Shown here: piece by piece, positions 18,349-26,273 of the stretch
Numbering within the stretch: position 1 is the first letter of the stretch
Layout of the letters: every line of letters begins with the position of its first letter
Assembly: GCF_005886535.1 (NCBI RefSeq)
Contig: NZ_PNDS01000039.1
Location: 1-55,192 of the forward strand
DNA: 55,192 bases
Reading direction: 5' to 3'
Source: Pseudoalteromonas sp. S2755
GTDB taxonomy: Bacteria; Pseudomonadota; Gammaproteobacteria; Enterobacterales; Alteromonadaceae
Translations under genes and position numbers: made by a program
The notes under the pieces: model-generated
The model's input: the letters and a program-made list of their open reading frames with translations, nothing else
What the model was told of the DNA's origin: nothing
The model's database searches: none

Positions 18349-19408
18349 TAGTCACAATCCCCTGTTCTTTTATTACCCGCTCAAACATCGTAATTACAGC
18401 ATCAACGGAAATTTGAGACATGAGTTCGCTACCTTTTACCCGTGTTCCCCAGGGTAATTGATCTGCGGTTTTACCCTTTTGCGCAATGAGGTTTTGGTGA
18501 TAAACCTCAACTACATAGTCTTGATACAGGTATGGCCCTGTGCGAGTTGGGTTGGAATGAGCATACAAACCGATCACCGGCGTTCCAACTGTCACAGCCA
18601 TATGAGCAGGCCCGGTATCAGGTGCTAACACCAATTCGGCTTGCTCCAACACACAAAGTAGGATTTTCAAATCAGTTTTTCCCACTAAGTTTAATAACTC
18701 AGCTTGGCTGTGTTGTTGAATTTCGGCTGCTAAATTTTGCTCAAGCTCCGTTGGACCACCCGTTATCACCACCTGAAACCCTAATGCAGCAGCATGATCT
18801 GCAACCCTAGCATACCGCTCAGGAAGCCAATTGCGCTCAGCTTTACTTGCCGCGGGGGATATTACAAACACCTTACCTTCAGGTAATAGCGATTTTGCCG
18901 CAGCTTGATGAGCTGCCGTCACTGGCATCTGCCATGTTGGCTCACCGCACTCAGCCCCAATTGCACGAGCAAAGTTTTGGAAACCTTCGAGCACATGTGG
19001 CGACTTTTGAGGTGCGATCCGCTTATTAATAAACAAGCTGTGTAACTCTTTTGAGCGCCCTTTATCAAAGCCTATTTTTTGCTTTGCAGGAATAACTCGT
19101 GCAACAAGATTGGCTCTTAACGCAACCTGCATATGTAGTAATACGTCAAACTTTTGCCCTTTGAACTTTGCCTTTAACGCCTTGAGCGCGGCTTTACCCT
19201 GTTTTTTGTCAAATACGACGAGCTCAACACCGGGTAAGTCAGCCAATAACATAGCTTCTACTTTTCCTATCACCCACGTAATTTTCGCTTGCGGATGTGC
19301 ACGTTGGATCGACTGTACAGCACTCACTGCATGACACACGTCGCCAATCGCAGAAAGTCGCAAAATACAAATAGAGGTCAAGGATTTGCTCAAAACAATA
19401 GTTCTCAT
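18341..19408 (-). CDS. Glycosyltransferase family 9 (heptosyltransferase I-like)
   Basis: The 355-aa protein has the family-9 N-terminal motif ICILRLSAIGDVCHAVSAVQ and the C-terminal nucleotide-sugar motif LAPDTGPAHMAVTVGTPVIGLY. The segment VISPAASKAERNWLPERYA matches heptosyltransferases. It very likely adds L-glycero-D-manno-heptose to Kdo-lipid A or to a first heptose; sequence alone does not separate WaaC from WaaF roles. The start is uncertain: ATG 19408 gives MRTIVLSK and TTG 19420 is possible, both with weak ribosome-binding sites. It is co-transcribed with gmhB and divergent from kdkA. Confidence 0.87.
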   Translation of the reverse strand: MRTIVLSKSLTSICILRLSAIGDVCHAVSAVQSIQRAHPQAKITWVIGKVEAMLLADLPGVELVVFDKKQGKAALKALKAKFKGQKFDVLLHMQVALRANLVARVIPAKQKIGFDKGRSKELHSLFINKRIAPQKSPHVLEGFQNFARAIGAECGEPTWQMPVTAAHQAAAKSLLPEGKVFVISPAASKAERNWLPERYARVADHAAALGFQVVITGGPTELEQNLAAEIQQHSQAELLNLVGKTDLKILLCVLEQAELVLAPDTGPAHMAVTVGTPVIGLYAHSNPTRTGPYLYQDYVVEVYHQNLIAQKGKTADQLPWGTRVKGSELMSQISVDAVITMFERVIKEQGIVTNA

Positions 19409-19515
19409 GGAAAGTAACAAGCGCTTGATCTTAAATTAATCAAACAAGTTTGCAAGTTTCACTGAGGGTGAAAAATCGTTAGAATGTCACAATTGACTCT
19501 TAAGAATCCTATATT

Positions 19516-20229
19516 GTGCAAATCACCAAACAGCCGCATAGCTATTTACTAACGCCTTCAGCCCTAGATTATGATATTTCAGAAGAAATGTTTAACCCTG
19601 AATATTGGCAGAAAAATAATGCGATTGTCGGCTCGAAAGAAGGCCGAGCAACGGCGTGGTTCGTACGGTTTAATCAAAGCGTTGCGGTACTCAAACACTA
19701 TTATCGTGGTGGCTTAATCGGCAAGCTGTTGAGTGATCAGTATATTTTCACCAAACTAGAAAATACTCGCGTATATCAAGAGTTTGCTTTGCTAGAGCAA
19801 CTACAAACTCAAGGTTTACCAGTTCCAACACCACTAGGCGCAAGAATTTCGCTTCATTTTGGTATTTATCGTGCTGATATTTTGACCGAAGCGGTGCCTG
19901 ATGCCGCCAGTGTTTGCGAAATTTTGCAAGCAAGAGCGCTTAGTACAAATGAACTGGAAAGTATCGGCCACACCATTGCTCAGTTTCATCAAGCCGGTGC
20001 CTATCATGATGATTTGAACATCAACAATATTTTGTTTGATGCCAACGGCAAAGTATTTCTAATTGATTTTGATAAGGGCAAAATCATGCAGCCAAACCCA
20101 AATTGGCAGCATGCAAACATGGAACGTTTGCAACGTTCATTTAAAAAAGAGGCCGGCAAATGGCCGACCTTTTATTTTGATGAAAATCAATGGCAAGTGT
20201 TAACAAAAGCCTACCACAGCGCACGTTAA
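19516..20229 (+). CDS. kdkA: 3-deoxy-D-manno-octulosonic acid (Kdo) kinase
   Basis: This 237-aa kinase phosphorylates Kdo of the LPS inner core at O-4, as known in Haemophilus and Vibrio, where a single phosphorylated Kdo replaces the second Kdo. The eukaryotic-like kinase core is visible: [12 protein letters not shown] (catalytic loop) near residue 165 and LIDFDKG (metal-binding DFD). The start is GTG 19516. The stop overlaps that of hldE in TTAA, so the two genes converge with no spacer. Surrounding heptose genes and waaA support an inner-core role. Confidence 0.93.
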   Translation: MQITKQPHSYLLTPSALDYDISEEMFNPEYWQKNNAIVGSKEGRATAWFVRFNQSVAVLKHYYRGGLIGKLLSDQYIFTKLENTRVYQEFALLEQLQTQGLPVPTPLGARISLHFGIYRADILTEAVPDAASVCEILQARALSTNELESIGHTIAQFHQAGAYHDDLNINNILFDANGKVFLIDFDKGKIMQPNPNWQHANMERLQRSFKKEAGKWPTFYFDENQWQVLTKAYHSAR

Positions 20230-21674
20230 CTCTTTTGTAACTGTGCCTTCTTAATCACATTGGAAGTCGAGCAGCCATCCAAAAATGCTAACACCTCGAC
20301 TTTTCCACCTTGATTAAGCACATGCTCTGCGCCTGCAATATCTTCCACTTTATAGTCACCACCTTTGACCAAAATGTCAGGATTGACCATTTCTATCAAC
20401 TTAGCTGGTGTATCATTTTCTTCAACACTGCCAAACGGAATAACCCAATCCACAGAAGCGAGTGCAGATAACACCATGGCTCGCTCTTTCAATGGATTGA
20501 TTGGGCGTTCAGGCCCTTTAAGACGCGAGATTGATTCATCATTATTTAACCCAACGACGAGTCTGTCACCCATCGCTTTAGCTTGCGCTAAATAACGCAC
20601 ATGGCCTGCATGGAGAATATCAAAGCAGCCGTTGGTAAACACAATGGTTTCTCCATTTTGCTTGGCAAAAGTAATGTGCTTAAGCACCTCTTCAAACGGC
20701 GTTTGGTAGTGCTCGCCCGTTTCTCTAAGATACTGACCCAGTTTGCGACTCAACTCTTCCGGTGACACCGTTGCAGCACCTAACTTACTCACGGCAATAC
20801 CTGCGGCAATATTTGCTACTTCCACCGCGTCTTTAGCTGACATTCCAGCGCCTAACATCGTCGTCAGTGTGGCGATCACGGTATCGCCAGCTCCCGTAAC
20901 ATCACTTACTTCCTGTACTTGAGCTGGGAAATCGAACTTTTCAGTATTGGTTATTAAAGACATACCTTGCTCGGAGCGCGTCAGCAGCATAGCGCCGATC
21001 CCCGATGTTTTCAGCAGTTCACGCGCACTAGAGGTGAGTGCCTCTTCGCTGCTTGTATCTCCACCAGCGAGTTTAAATTCGTTTAAGTTAGGCGTAATAA
21101 AATCAGCACCTTGATAGAGGCTCAAGTCACTATTTTTGGGGTCAATAAGTACCGTTTTACCAGCAGCTTTAGCCACCGCAATCATGTCTGAAATGGCGCA
21201 CAAAGCGCCTTTGTTGTAGTCGCTAAACAACACAAAATCATACTTATCAACTTCTTGCTTTAGACGCTCAAGCAGGAGTTGACTGTGAGATAACTGAAAG
21301 GGCTCTTCTAAATCGAGTCGGACCACTTGCTGATGACGGCTGATCACACGCATTTTTGCGATAGTCGGCAGCTCAACGACGTTAACTAGGCGAGATTCAA
21401 TGTTTTCTTTGGTAAGGATAGCCTCAAGTGTTTTGCCATTATCGTCTTCGCCGATAAGCCCAAGCAAACCCACTTTACCATCTAGGTGAGCGATGTTTTT
21501 GGCAACGTTCGCCGCACCACCAGCTTTGTCTTCCAATGCGCTGACTTTAACCACAGGCACTGGAGCCTCAGGAGAAATGCGCCCGGTATCTCCATGCCAG
21601 TATCTATCCAGCATCACATCGCCAACCACCAATACCTTGGCTTGATTTAGCTGTTGAAGCGCCGTTAACTTCAT
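20226..21674 (-). CDS. hldE: Bifunctional heptose 7-phosphate kinase / heptose 1-phosphate adenylyltransferase HldE
   Basis: This 482-aa two-domain enzyme has an N-terminal ribokinase-like kinase (about 1-320; [14 protein letters not shown], and [13 protein letters not shown] with the catalytic Asp) and a C-terminal nucleotidyltransferase (about 345-482; [17 protein letters not shown] with HxGH). It makes heptose 1,7-bisphosphate and later ADP-heptose. The ATG at 21674 overlaps the gmhA stop as ATGA. GmhA supplies its substrate. Length agrees with E. coli HldE (477 aa). Confidence 0.96.
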   Translation of the reverse strand: MKLTALQQLNQAKVLVVGDVMLDRYWHGDTGRISPEAPVPVVKVSALEDKAGGAANVAKNIAHLDGKVGLLGLIGEDDNGKTLEAILTKENIESRLVNVVELPTIAKMRVISRHQQVVRLDLEEPFQLSHSQLLLERLKQEVDKYDFVLFSDYNKGALCAISDMIAVAKAAGKTVLIDPKNSDLSLYQGADFITPNLNEFKLAGGDTSSEEALTSSARELLKTSGIGAMLLTRSEQGMSLITNTEKFDFPAQVQEVSDVTGAGDTVIATLTTMLGAGMSAKDAVEVANIAAGIAVSKLGAATVSPEELSRKLGQYLRETGEHYQTPFEEVLKHITFAKQNGETIVFTNGCFDILHAGHVRYLAQAKAMGDRLVVGLNNDESISRLKGPERPINPLKERAMVLSALASVDWVIPFGSVEENDTPAKLIEMVNPDILVKGGDYKVEDIAGAEHVLNQGGKVEVLAFLDGCSTSNVIKKAQLQKS

Positions 21675-22267
21675 GCCTTTTGCTCCGCCGCAACCAGCAT
21701 ATCGACCGCTTCGCATAGCCAGTGACCAATAAACATATGCGCTTCTTGAATACGCGCGGTCTCGTCGTTTGCGATAATAATCGGTAATTTAGCAATATCC
21801 TTCACTTTGCCACCAGTTCTACCAGTCAATGCCACGGTAAACGCGCCAATTTCATTTGCGGCTTGAAGCGCCAAATTAATATTAGGACTCGTACCTGACG
21901 TGGTTAAACCAATCACCATATCTTCTGGTTTACAAAGTGCCTGAACCTGACGTTCAAATACTGAGTCAAAGTGATAGTCATTGCTGTGCGCGGTCAAAAT
22001 TGAGGTGTCGGTAGTTAATGCAATCGAAGCCAAAGGACCGCGCTCTAATTTGTAACGCACCACAAATTCTGCAGCTAGGTGCTGCGCATCTGCCGCGCTG
22101 CCACCATTACCAAACCAAATGACCTTACCACCAGCTGCTAACGTGCTTTGGCATGCTTCGAGTAGCTCAACACATTCTTGGTGATAGTTTGCCATTGTTT
22201 CAAAAACATCAACATGGCGCTGTAAGCTTGCTAAGTAGCTTTGTGCTACTTGTTCATTCAATGACAT
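21671..22267 (-). CDS. gmhA: Sedoheptulose 7-phosphate isomerase (phosphoheptose isomerase)
   Basis: This 198-aa SIS-domain protein converts sedoheptulose 7-phosphate to D-glycero-D-manno-heptose 7-phosphate, the first step of ADP-heptose synthesis. Motifs are [18 protein letters not shown] and [13 protein letters not shown], with C-terminal [13 protein letters not shown]. The close paralogue DiaA shares the fold, but coupling to hldE by ATGA argues for GmhA. It is preceded by a 40-nt gap after the Wzi-type gene. Confidence 0.93.
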   Translation of the reverse strand: MSLNEQVAQSYLASLQRHVDVFETMANYHQECVELLEACQSTLAAGGKVIWFGNGGSAADAQHLAAEFVVRYKLERGPLASIALTTDTSILTAHSNDYHFDSVFERQVQALCKPEDMVIGLTTSGTSPNINLALQAANEIGAFTVALTGRTGGKVKDIAKLPIIIANDETARIQEAHMFIGHWLCEAVDMLVAAEQKA

Positions 22268-22307
22268 ATTTGTTCCTAAACTATTCTATGCTTGTCCCGC
22301 GTGATAC

Positions 22308-23753
22308 TTACCAGTATACATGGACTGATAACCAAGTGTAATTCTCACCGAAGACATCTTTACCCAAGGTTAATTTCGTTTCGATTTGCTTGCTATAGGC
22401 TTCACCAATATGCGCCAGCTCGAACTCGTAGCCACGTTCATACTCTGCACCAAGCTCACCAAGTTCATTCAAATAATTACTTTCATTATCGATAACTGAA
22501 AGCTTAGCTCTCCACAATGAACGATAATCTGATTGGTAAGTGCCTTCTAAAACGTGAATTTGCGTCGGTGCACCATCATCGAACTGGCGATGATTTGCAG
22601 CAAAATGCCCAACGCCAAACCCGTCGATCGTATTGCCATAAGTATCGTAAATTTCGTTTACATACCATAAGCTTTCCATATCAGTAAACTCATAGCGTAA
22701 TGAAGTCGTTGAAGTCAACTGAGGGAGAAAAACACCAACATTGACAACCGTATTACCAAACAAATAGTTTTTATGGTTATTGCTATCCTCACCACCGTAT
22801 TCTAAATACCATTGTGCTTGAGTGCCGTAATTTGTGGTAAAGCTGGTTGTGATAGTTGCCCATTGATCGCCCAGTTCATCATCTTGAGTGAGATCACCTA
22901 TCTTATTATCGTTTCCAACAGGGTCAAAATATGCCTTAACAAAGTCCTTAAAATCTACTTTTCTAGGCCCGCCTCCGAATTGCATGACTCTGTTTAGACC
23001 GATTTTCCATCCAGCTAATGGCTCTATACTAAAGTGACTACCCGCTATTTTAGGTGTTCCATCGTGAAGCGTGCCTTGAAAACGAATCCCGTCATGGACT
23101 TTCTCAAGTTCAGAATAAAACAACTCAAAATCGAAGTTCCACCAATTTCGAATAGGCACAACTAAACCCAAAGAAGCTGATAATGAAGGTCTAGCGTTAC
23201 TAGAATATACCTGAGCCGAATGCTTAAATGGTGAAAACCAATGTTCTTTATATCCTAAATTAAGCTGCAAGTTACCGTAGGACATGCCATAAAAAGTATT
23301 GTATGGAACAAGTTTGTTTGCATCTACTCGATACTCAGCACCGATTTGTAAAATGCTTGATTCGCTTCCACGCCAAACACCACCGAGCCCCAATTCAGCA
23401 TACTCACCGCTGTAATTACCTCTGTCGTTGGCAATTTGCTTTTCCTCACCACTATCAACACGTAGTGTTATCGACCTTTGCGTCAACGCATCATCCTGCA
23501 AATAAGGTGCAATTCCCTGACTAATACTCTGCTGTAATGTGGCGTCAATATGCCTAAGCTTCATCAAATGCATCTTGATTTCACTGATACGGTAAGGCTT
23601 TGCCATAGGCGTACCAACGGTCAACGCAAACATTTTATCGATTTGATATTCCAACAGCGGATCTTGTCCAATAGGTAAATAAGCTGTGGGGCTCGCAAAA
23701 GCGAGGTTCGAAGCGAATAAACTACAGCAAGCGAGTACTCGAGCTAAATTCAT
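22308..23753 (-). CDS. Wzi-type outer-membrane beta-barrel (capsule assembly Wzi family)
   Basis: The 481-aa protein has a signal peptide (cleavage near AFA-SPTAYLPIG) and the N-terminal helical region typical of Wzi (LLEYQIDKMFALT). A long series of alternating aromatic/polar strands ends in VHVYW, an outer-membrane protein terminus. Wzi of E. coli (479 aa) is a lectin that anchors group 1 capsule to the cell surface. GGAATAAC precedes the ATG. It lies immediately upstream of gmhA on the same strand, which links surface polysaccharide attachment to LPS core genes. No wza/wzc genes are in the window, so it may act on another polysaccharide. Confidence 0.83.
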   Translation of the reverse strand: MNLARVLACCSLFASNLAFASPTAYLPIGQDPLLEYQIDKMFALTVGTPMAKPYRISEIKMHLMKLRHIDATLQQSISQGIAPYLQDDALTQRSITLRVDSGEEKQIANDRGNYSGEYAELGLGGVWRGSESSILQIGAEYRVDANKLVPYNTFYGMSYGNLQLNLGYKEHWFSPFKHSAQVYSSNARPSLSASLGLVVPIRNWWNFDFELFYSELEKVHDGIRFQGTLHDGTPKIAGSHFSIEPLAGWKIGLNRVMQFGGGPRKVDFKDFVKAYFDPVGNDNKIGDLTQDDELGDQWATITTSFTTNYGTQAQWYLEYGGEDSNNHKNYLFGNTVVNVGVFLPQLTSTTSLRYEFTDMESLWYVNEIYDTYGNTIDGFGVGHFAANHRQFDDGAPTQIHVLEGTYQSDYRSLWRAKLSVIDNESNYLNELGELGAEYERGYEFELAHIGEAYSKQIETKLTLGKDVFGENYTWLSVHVYW

Positions 23754-23898
23754 TTTGTTATTCCATTACTTTTAATGCGCTAAATACTACCAAACCAAAA
23801 GCCCATAGGCATCTGTTGAACTGTGTAAAATTGTGTTGTTCATTCAATTTCGCCCAGGAACAAGGTAAAATACTGATTTTTGAGCTTAAGCGACTCCT

Positions 23899-25167
23899 AT
23901 GGCGCGCCGACTATATTCCTTATTGTTGCTAGTATTAGCACCTATTTTATTGAGTTATCTGTATTTTATTAGAGGTAGGAAAAACCCTGACTATCGAACT
24001 CATTTTACAGAGCGCCTCGGTTTTAGCCTAAACAAGCTGCCGCCACATGCGATTGTGCTCCATTGCGCCTCCGTTGGGGAAGTGCTTGCAGCCACACCTC
24101 TCATAAAATCAGTACTTAAAGAACAAACTGCGGCTCCAATCATTGTCACTTGTAACACCCCAACAGGTAGAGAAGAGATAACAAAAGCTTTTCACAGCAA
24201 TGTTCAAGTACATGTCTGTTATTTACCTATAGATTTTGCTTTTGCGGTCAGAAAATTTTTCAATACCTTGAAGCCTAAACTCCTTATTGTGATGGAAACT
24301 GAGCTGTGGCCTAATCTTTTTTATTACGCCAAACAAAACCAATGTAAAACCTTGGTAGTCAATGCCAGACTCTCTGAAAAGTCATACCAAGGTTATAAAA
24401 AGCACGCTTGGTTAACGAAAGGCTTAATGCACAACATAGATCTGCTTGCAGCCCATAATGAAGAAGACGGCGAGCGTTTTATCAAGCTTGGGCTTGTTCA
24501 ATCTAAACTTCACATTACCGGCTCAATCAAGTTTGATATTTCAGTCACTGAAGAAGAAACTGCAAAGGCAAAACAGTTTCAAGCAAATTACCCCGAGCGG
24601 TTAATTTGGCTTGCTGGATCTACGCACCCTAAGGAGCATGAACAAGTCATTGCTGCACATCAGCGAGTATTAAAGCAAGTAAGTAATGCGTTACTCATTA
24701 TCGCGCCTCGTCATCCCGAGCAGTTTCAAGCGGTTGCTGACTACCTTAGTGAGCAAGAGATCGCTTTTACCAGAAAGAGCAGCGACAACATAAACACAGA
24801 AGCCTCGGTCTTGTTAGCGGATACTTTAGGGGAATTAAAGTGGCTATTTGGCAGTGCTGATATCGCCTATATTGGTGGTAGCTTGATTGCGCGCGGCGGT
24901 CATAACCCGCTAGAAGCGGCGGCTCACGGCGTACCTATTTTAACTGGCCCACATACCTATAATTTTGCGCATATATATCCTCAACTTATCGCGCAACAAG
25001 GTGCCATCGTAGTCGATGATGAGGACAAGCTTGCCGCTCAAATTATGACGCTATTTGAAGATAAATCGCTTCGAATGCAAATCGGTGCTAACGCTCAATC
25101 GGTACTAGTTGAAAATACCGGGGCTATTGCTAAAACCATGAAACTAATCAATAAGAGCTTGGAATAA
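23899..25167 (+). CDS. waaA: 3-deoxy-D-manno-octulosonic acid transferase WaaA (KdtA)
   Basis: This 422-aa inner-membrane-associated enzyme transfers Kdo from CMP-Kdo to lipid IVA. An N-terminal hydrophobic anchor (residues 6-25) is followed by the GT-B fold. Family motifs are HCASVGEVLAATPLI, METELWPNLFY, LAGSTHPKEHEQ and GGSLIARGGHNPLEAAAHG. Length equals typical WaaA. Together with kdkA, this suggests a phosphorylated Kdo core as in Vibrio and Haemophilus; whether the enzyme is mono- or bifunctional cannot be read off. The next gene starts 3 nt after its stop. Confidence 0.96.
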   Translation: MARRLYSLLLLVLAPILLSYLYFIRGRKNPDYRTHFTERLGFSLNKLPPHAIVLHCASVGEVLAATPLIKSVLKEQTAAPIIVTCNTPTGREEITKAFHSNVQVHVCYLPIDFAFAVRKFFNTLKPKLLIVMETELWPNLFYYAKQNQCKTLVVNARLSEKSYQGYKKHAWLTKGLMHNIDLLAAHNEEDGERFIKLGLVQSKLHITGSIKFDISVTEEETAKAKQFQANYPERLIWLAGSTHPKEHEQVIAAHQRVLKQVSNALLIIAPRHPEQFQAVADYLSEQEIAFTRKSSDNINTEASVLLADTLGELKWLFGSADIAYIGGSLIARGGHNPLEAAAHGVPILTGPHTYNFAHIYPQLIAQQGAIVVDDEDKLAAQIMTLFEDKSLRMQIGANAQSVLVENTGAIAKTMKLINKSLE

Positions 25168-25170
25168 TTC

Positions 25171-25713
25171 ATGAATACAGTCATCTCTACAATGCAAAAC
25201 TGGGTTAGCCAAGTCATTGTGAAATACAACTTTTGCCCGTTTGCTCGACAGGAAGTCGAAAGTAACAGCATTCATTATTTCGTGTCTCAAGCGATAAGCC
25301 ACGACGATGCCGTGATGGATATGTTAGAGCAGTGCTCAGAGTTAAACCATGAGCCAGAGCGAGAAACAACACTAGTTATATTTGATAAAGGTTTTAGCAA
25401 TTTTGACGACTTTTTGGATCTCGTCGACCTAGCAAACGCTTTATTAGTCGCGCAAGGGTTTGAAGGCACTTATCAAATTGCTACTTTTCACCCAGATTAT
25501 GTTTTCGCTGATAGCGATGAGCATGATGCGGCAAATTACACTAACCGAGCACCATATCCTACACTCCACTTGATCCGCGAAGAAAGCATGGCTCAAGCAT
25601 TAGCTGAATATGACGACCCGGAGCAGATCCCGGAAAATAATATTCGTCTGGCAAGACGAAAAGGGGAAGCGTTTTGGCAGCATTTGCTTCAGCAATGCCA
25701 CAAGCCTAAATAG
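25171..25713 (+). CDS. DUF1415 family protein
   Basis: This 180-aa soluble protein of unknown function has the segments YNFCPFARQEV near residue 20, with a CPFA motif, and IATFHPDYVFAD. The middle of the protein is rich in Asp/Glu. These match the DUF1415 family, which is widespread in gammaproteobacteria. It starts 3 nt after waaA and is almost certainly co-transcribed, ending at a bidirectional terminator. Confidence 0.85.
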   Translation: MNTVISTMQNWVSQVIVKYNFCPFARQEVESNSIHYFVSQAISHDDAVMDMLEQCSELNHEPERETTLVIFDKGFSNFDDFLDLVDLANALLVAQGFEGTYQIATFHPDYVFADSDEHDAANYTNRAPYPTLHLIREESMAQALAEYDDPEQIPENNIRLARRKGEAFWQHLLQQCHKPK

Positions 25714-25715
25714 TC

Positions 25716-25740
25716 AAAAGGCTGGTTTAGTCAGCCTTTT
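25716..25740. terminator. Bidirectional intrinsic terminator
   Basis: AAAAGGCTG, loop GTTTAGT, CAGCCTTTT is a perfect 9-bp stem with A/T tracts on both sides, between the convergent DUF1415 gene and ydbL. Confidence 0.9.
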
Positions 25741-25760
25741 CTTGTAAGATTTTGGAAGTA

Positions 25761-26081
25761 TTACTTTTTCACCCAGCTGCCATTTACTTGAATATAATGA
25801 CCTGATTGCGTTTTGTTATACGCTTTTTTAGCCGCTAAAGCCTCTACTTGCTCAAGCGTGATACCGTTTTTTTTCGCTAATTGCTGGTATTTCTGTTTGC
25901 GCTTTTCATTCACTTCATCAACTAGCTGCTGTACGCCTTGACCATTTTTTACTACACCAAGATAGCCTGATGTAGTCTCACCAACCAAACCCTGTGATTT
26001 AGCATCGTCAATAGAAATTGCGAATGCGGCGAAGCTCATACTGAGCCCAATTATTAGGGTAGAGATTGCTTTAAGCTTCAT
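25761..26081 (-). CDS. ydbL: YdbL family (DUF1318) periplasmic protein
   Basis: This 106-aa protein has a signal peptide (residues 1-21, SFAAFA). The mature part starts ISIDDAKSQGLVGETTSGYLG, the usual YdbL core, and ends YIQVNGSWVKK. In E. coli YdbH, YnbE and YdbL act together in transport of phospholipids between the membranes, with YdbL modulating the YdbH-YnbE pair. Here it is the third gene of the same operon. GGAGG precedes its ATG. Confidence 0.9.
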   Translation of the reverse strand: MKLKAISTLIIGLSMSFAAFAISIDDAKSQGLVGETTSGYLGVVKNGQGVQQLVDEVNEKRKQKYQQLAKKNGITLEQVEALAAKKAYNKTQSGHYIQVNGSWVKK

Positions 26082-26090
26082 AAATCCTCC

Positions 26091-26270
26091 TTAGAATAGC
26101 TCACTGTCTTCGCTGAATAAGTTGTCGAGTTCTTTATCCACCTTCACCCGGATCTCGTGATCTACTTTTACATTTAAGTTGATCGTTATGGGCTCTTTGG
26201 TTTCCACTTGCACCTTATGAGTACAAGCACTCAACACCAATAAAGCTGATATCACTAGCATCCATTTCAT
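26091..26270 (-). CDS. ynbE: YnbE family small outer-membrane lipoprotein
   Basis: A 59-aa coding region is present between ydbH and ydbL. Read on the minus strand it begins MKWMLVISALLVLSACTHKV and ends DNLFSEDSELF. It has a signal peptide with lipobox LSAC (Cys 16) and a short mature region rich in alternating hydrophobic and charged residues (ITINLNVKVDHEIRVKVDKEL), matching YnbE. In E. coli YnbE multimers extend YdbH by beta-strand stacking to bridge the periplasm. It starts 3 nt after the ydbH stop, with the ribosome-binding site inside ydbH (GAGCG). Its small size makes it easy to overlook. Confidence 0.9.
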   Translation of the reverse strand: MKWMLVISALLVLSACTHKVQVETKEPITINLNVKVDHEIRVKVDKELDNLFSEDSELF

Positions 26271-26273
26271 TCA

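Noticed and set aside
18341..19420. Assigning the family 9 transferase specifically as WaaC or WaaF
   Set aside because: Motifs support heptosyltransferase generally, but the acceptor cannot be told by eye.
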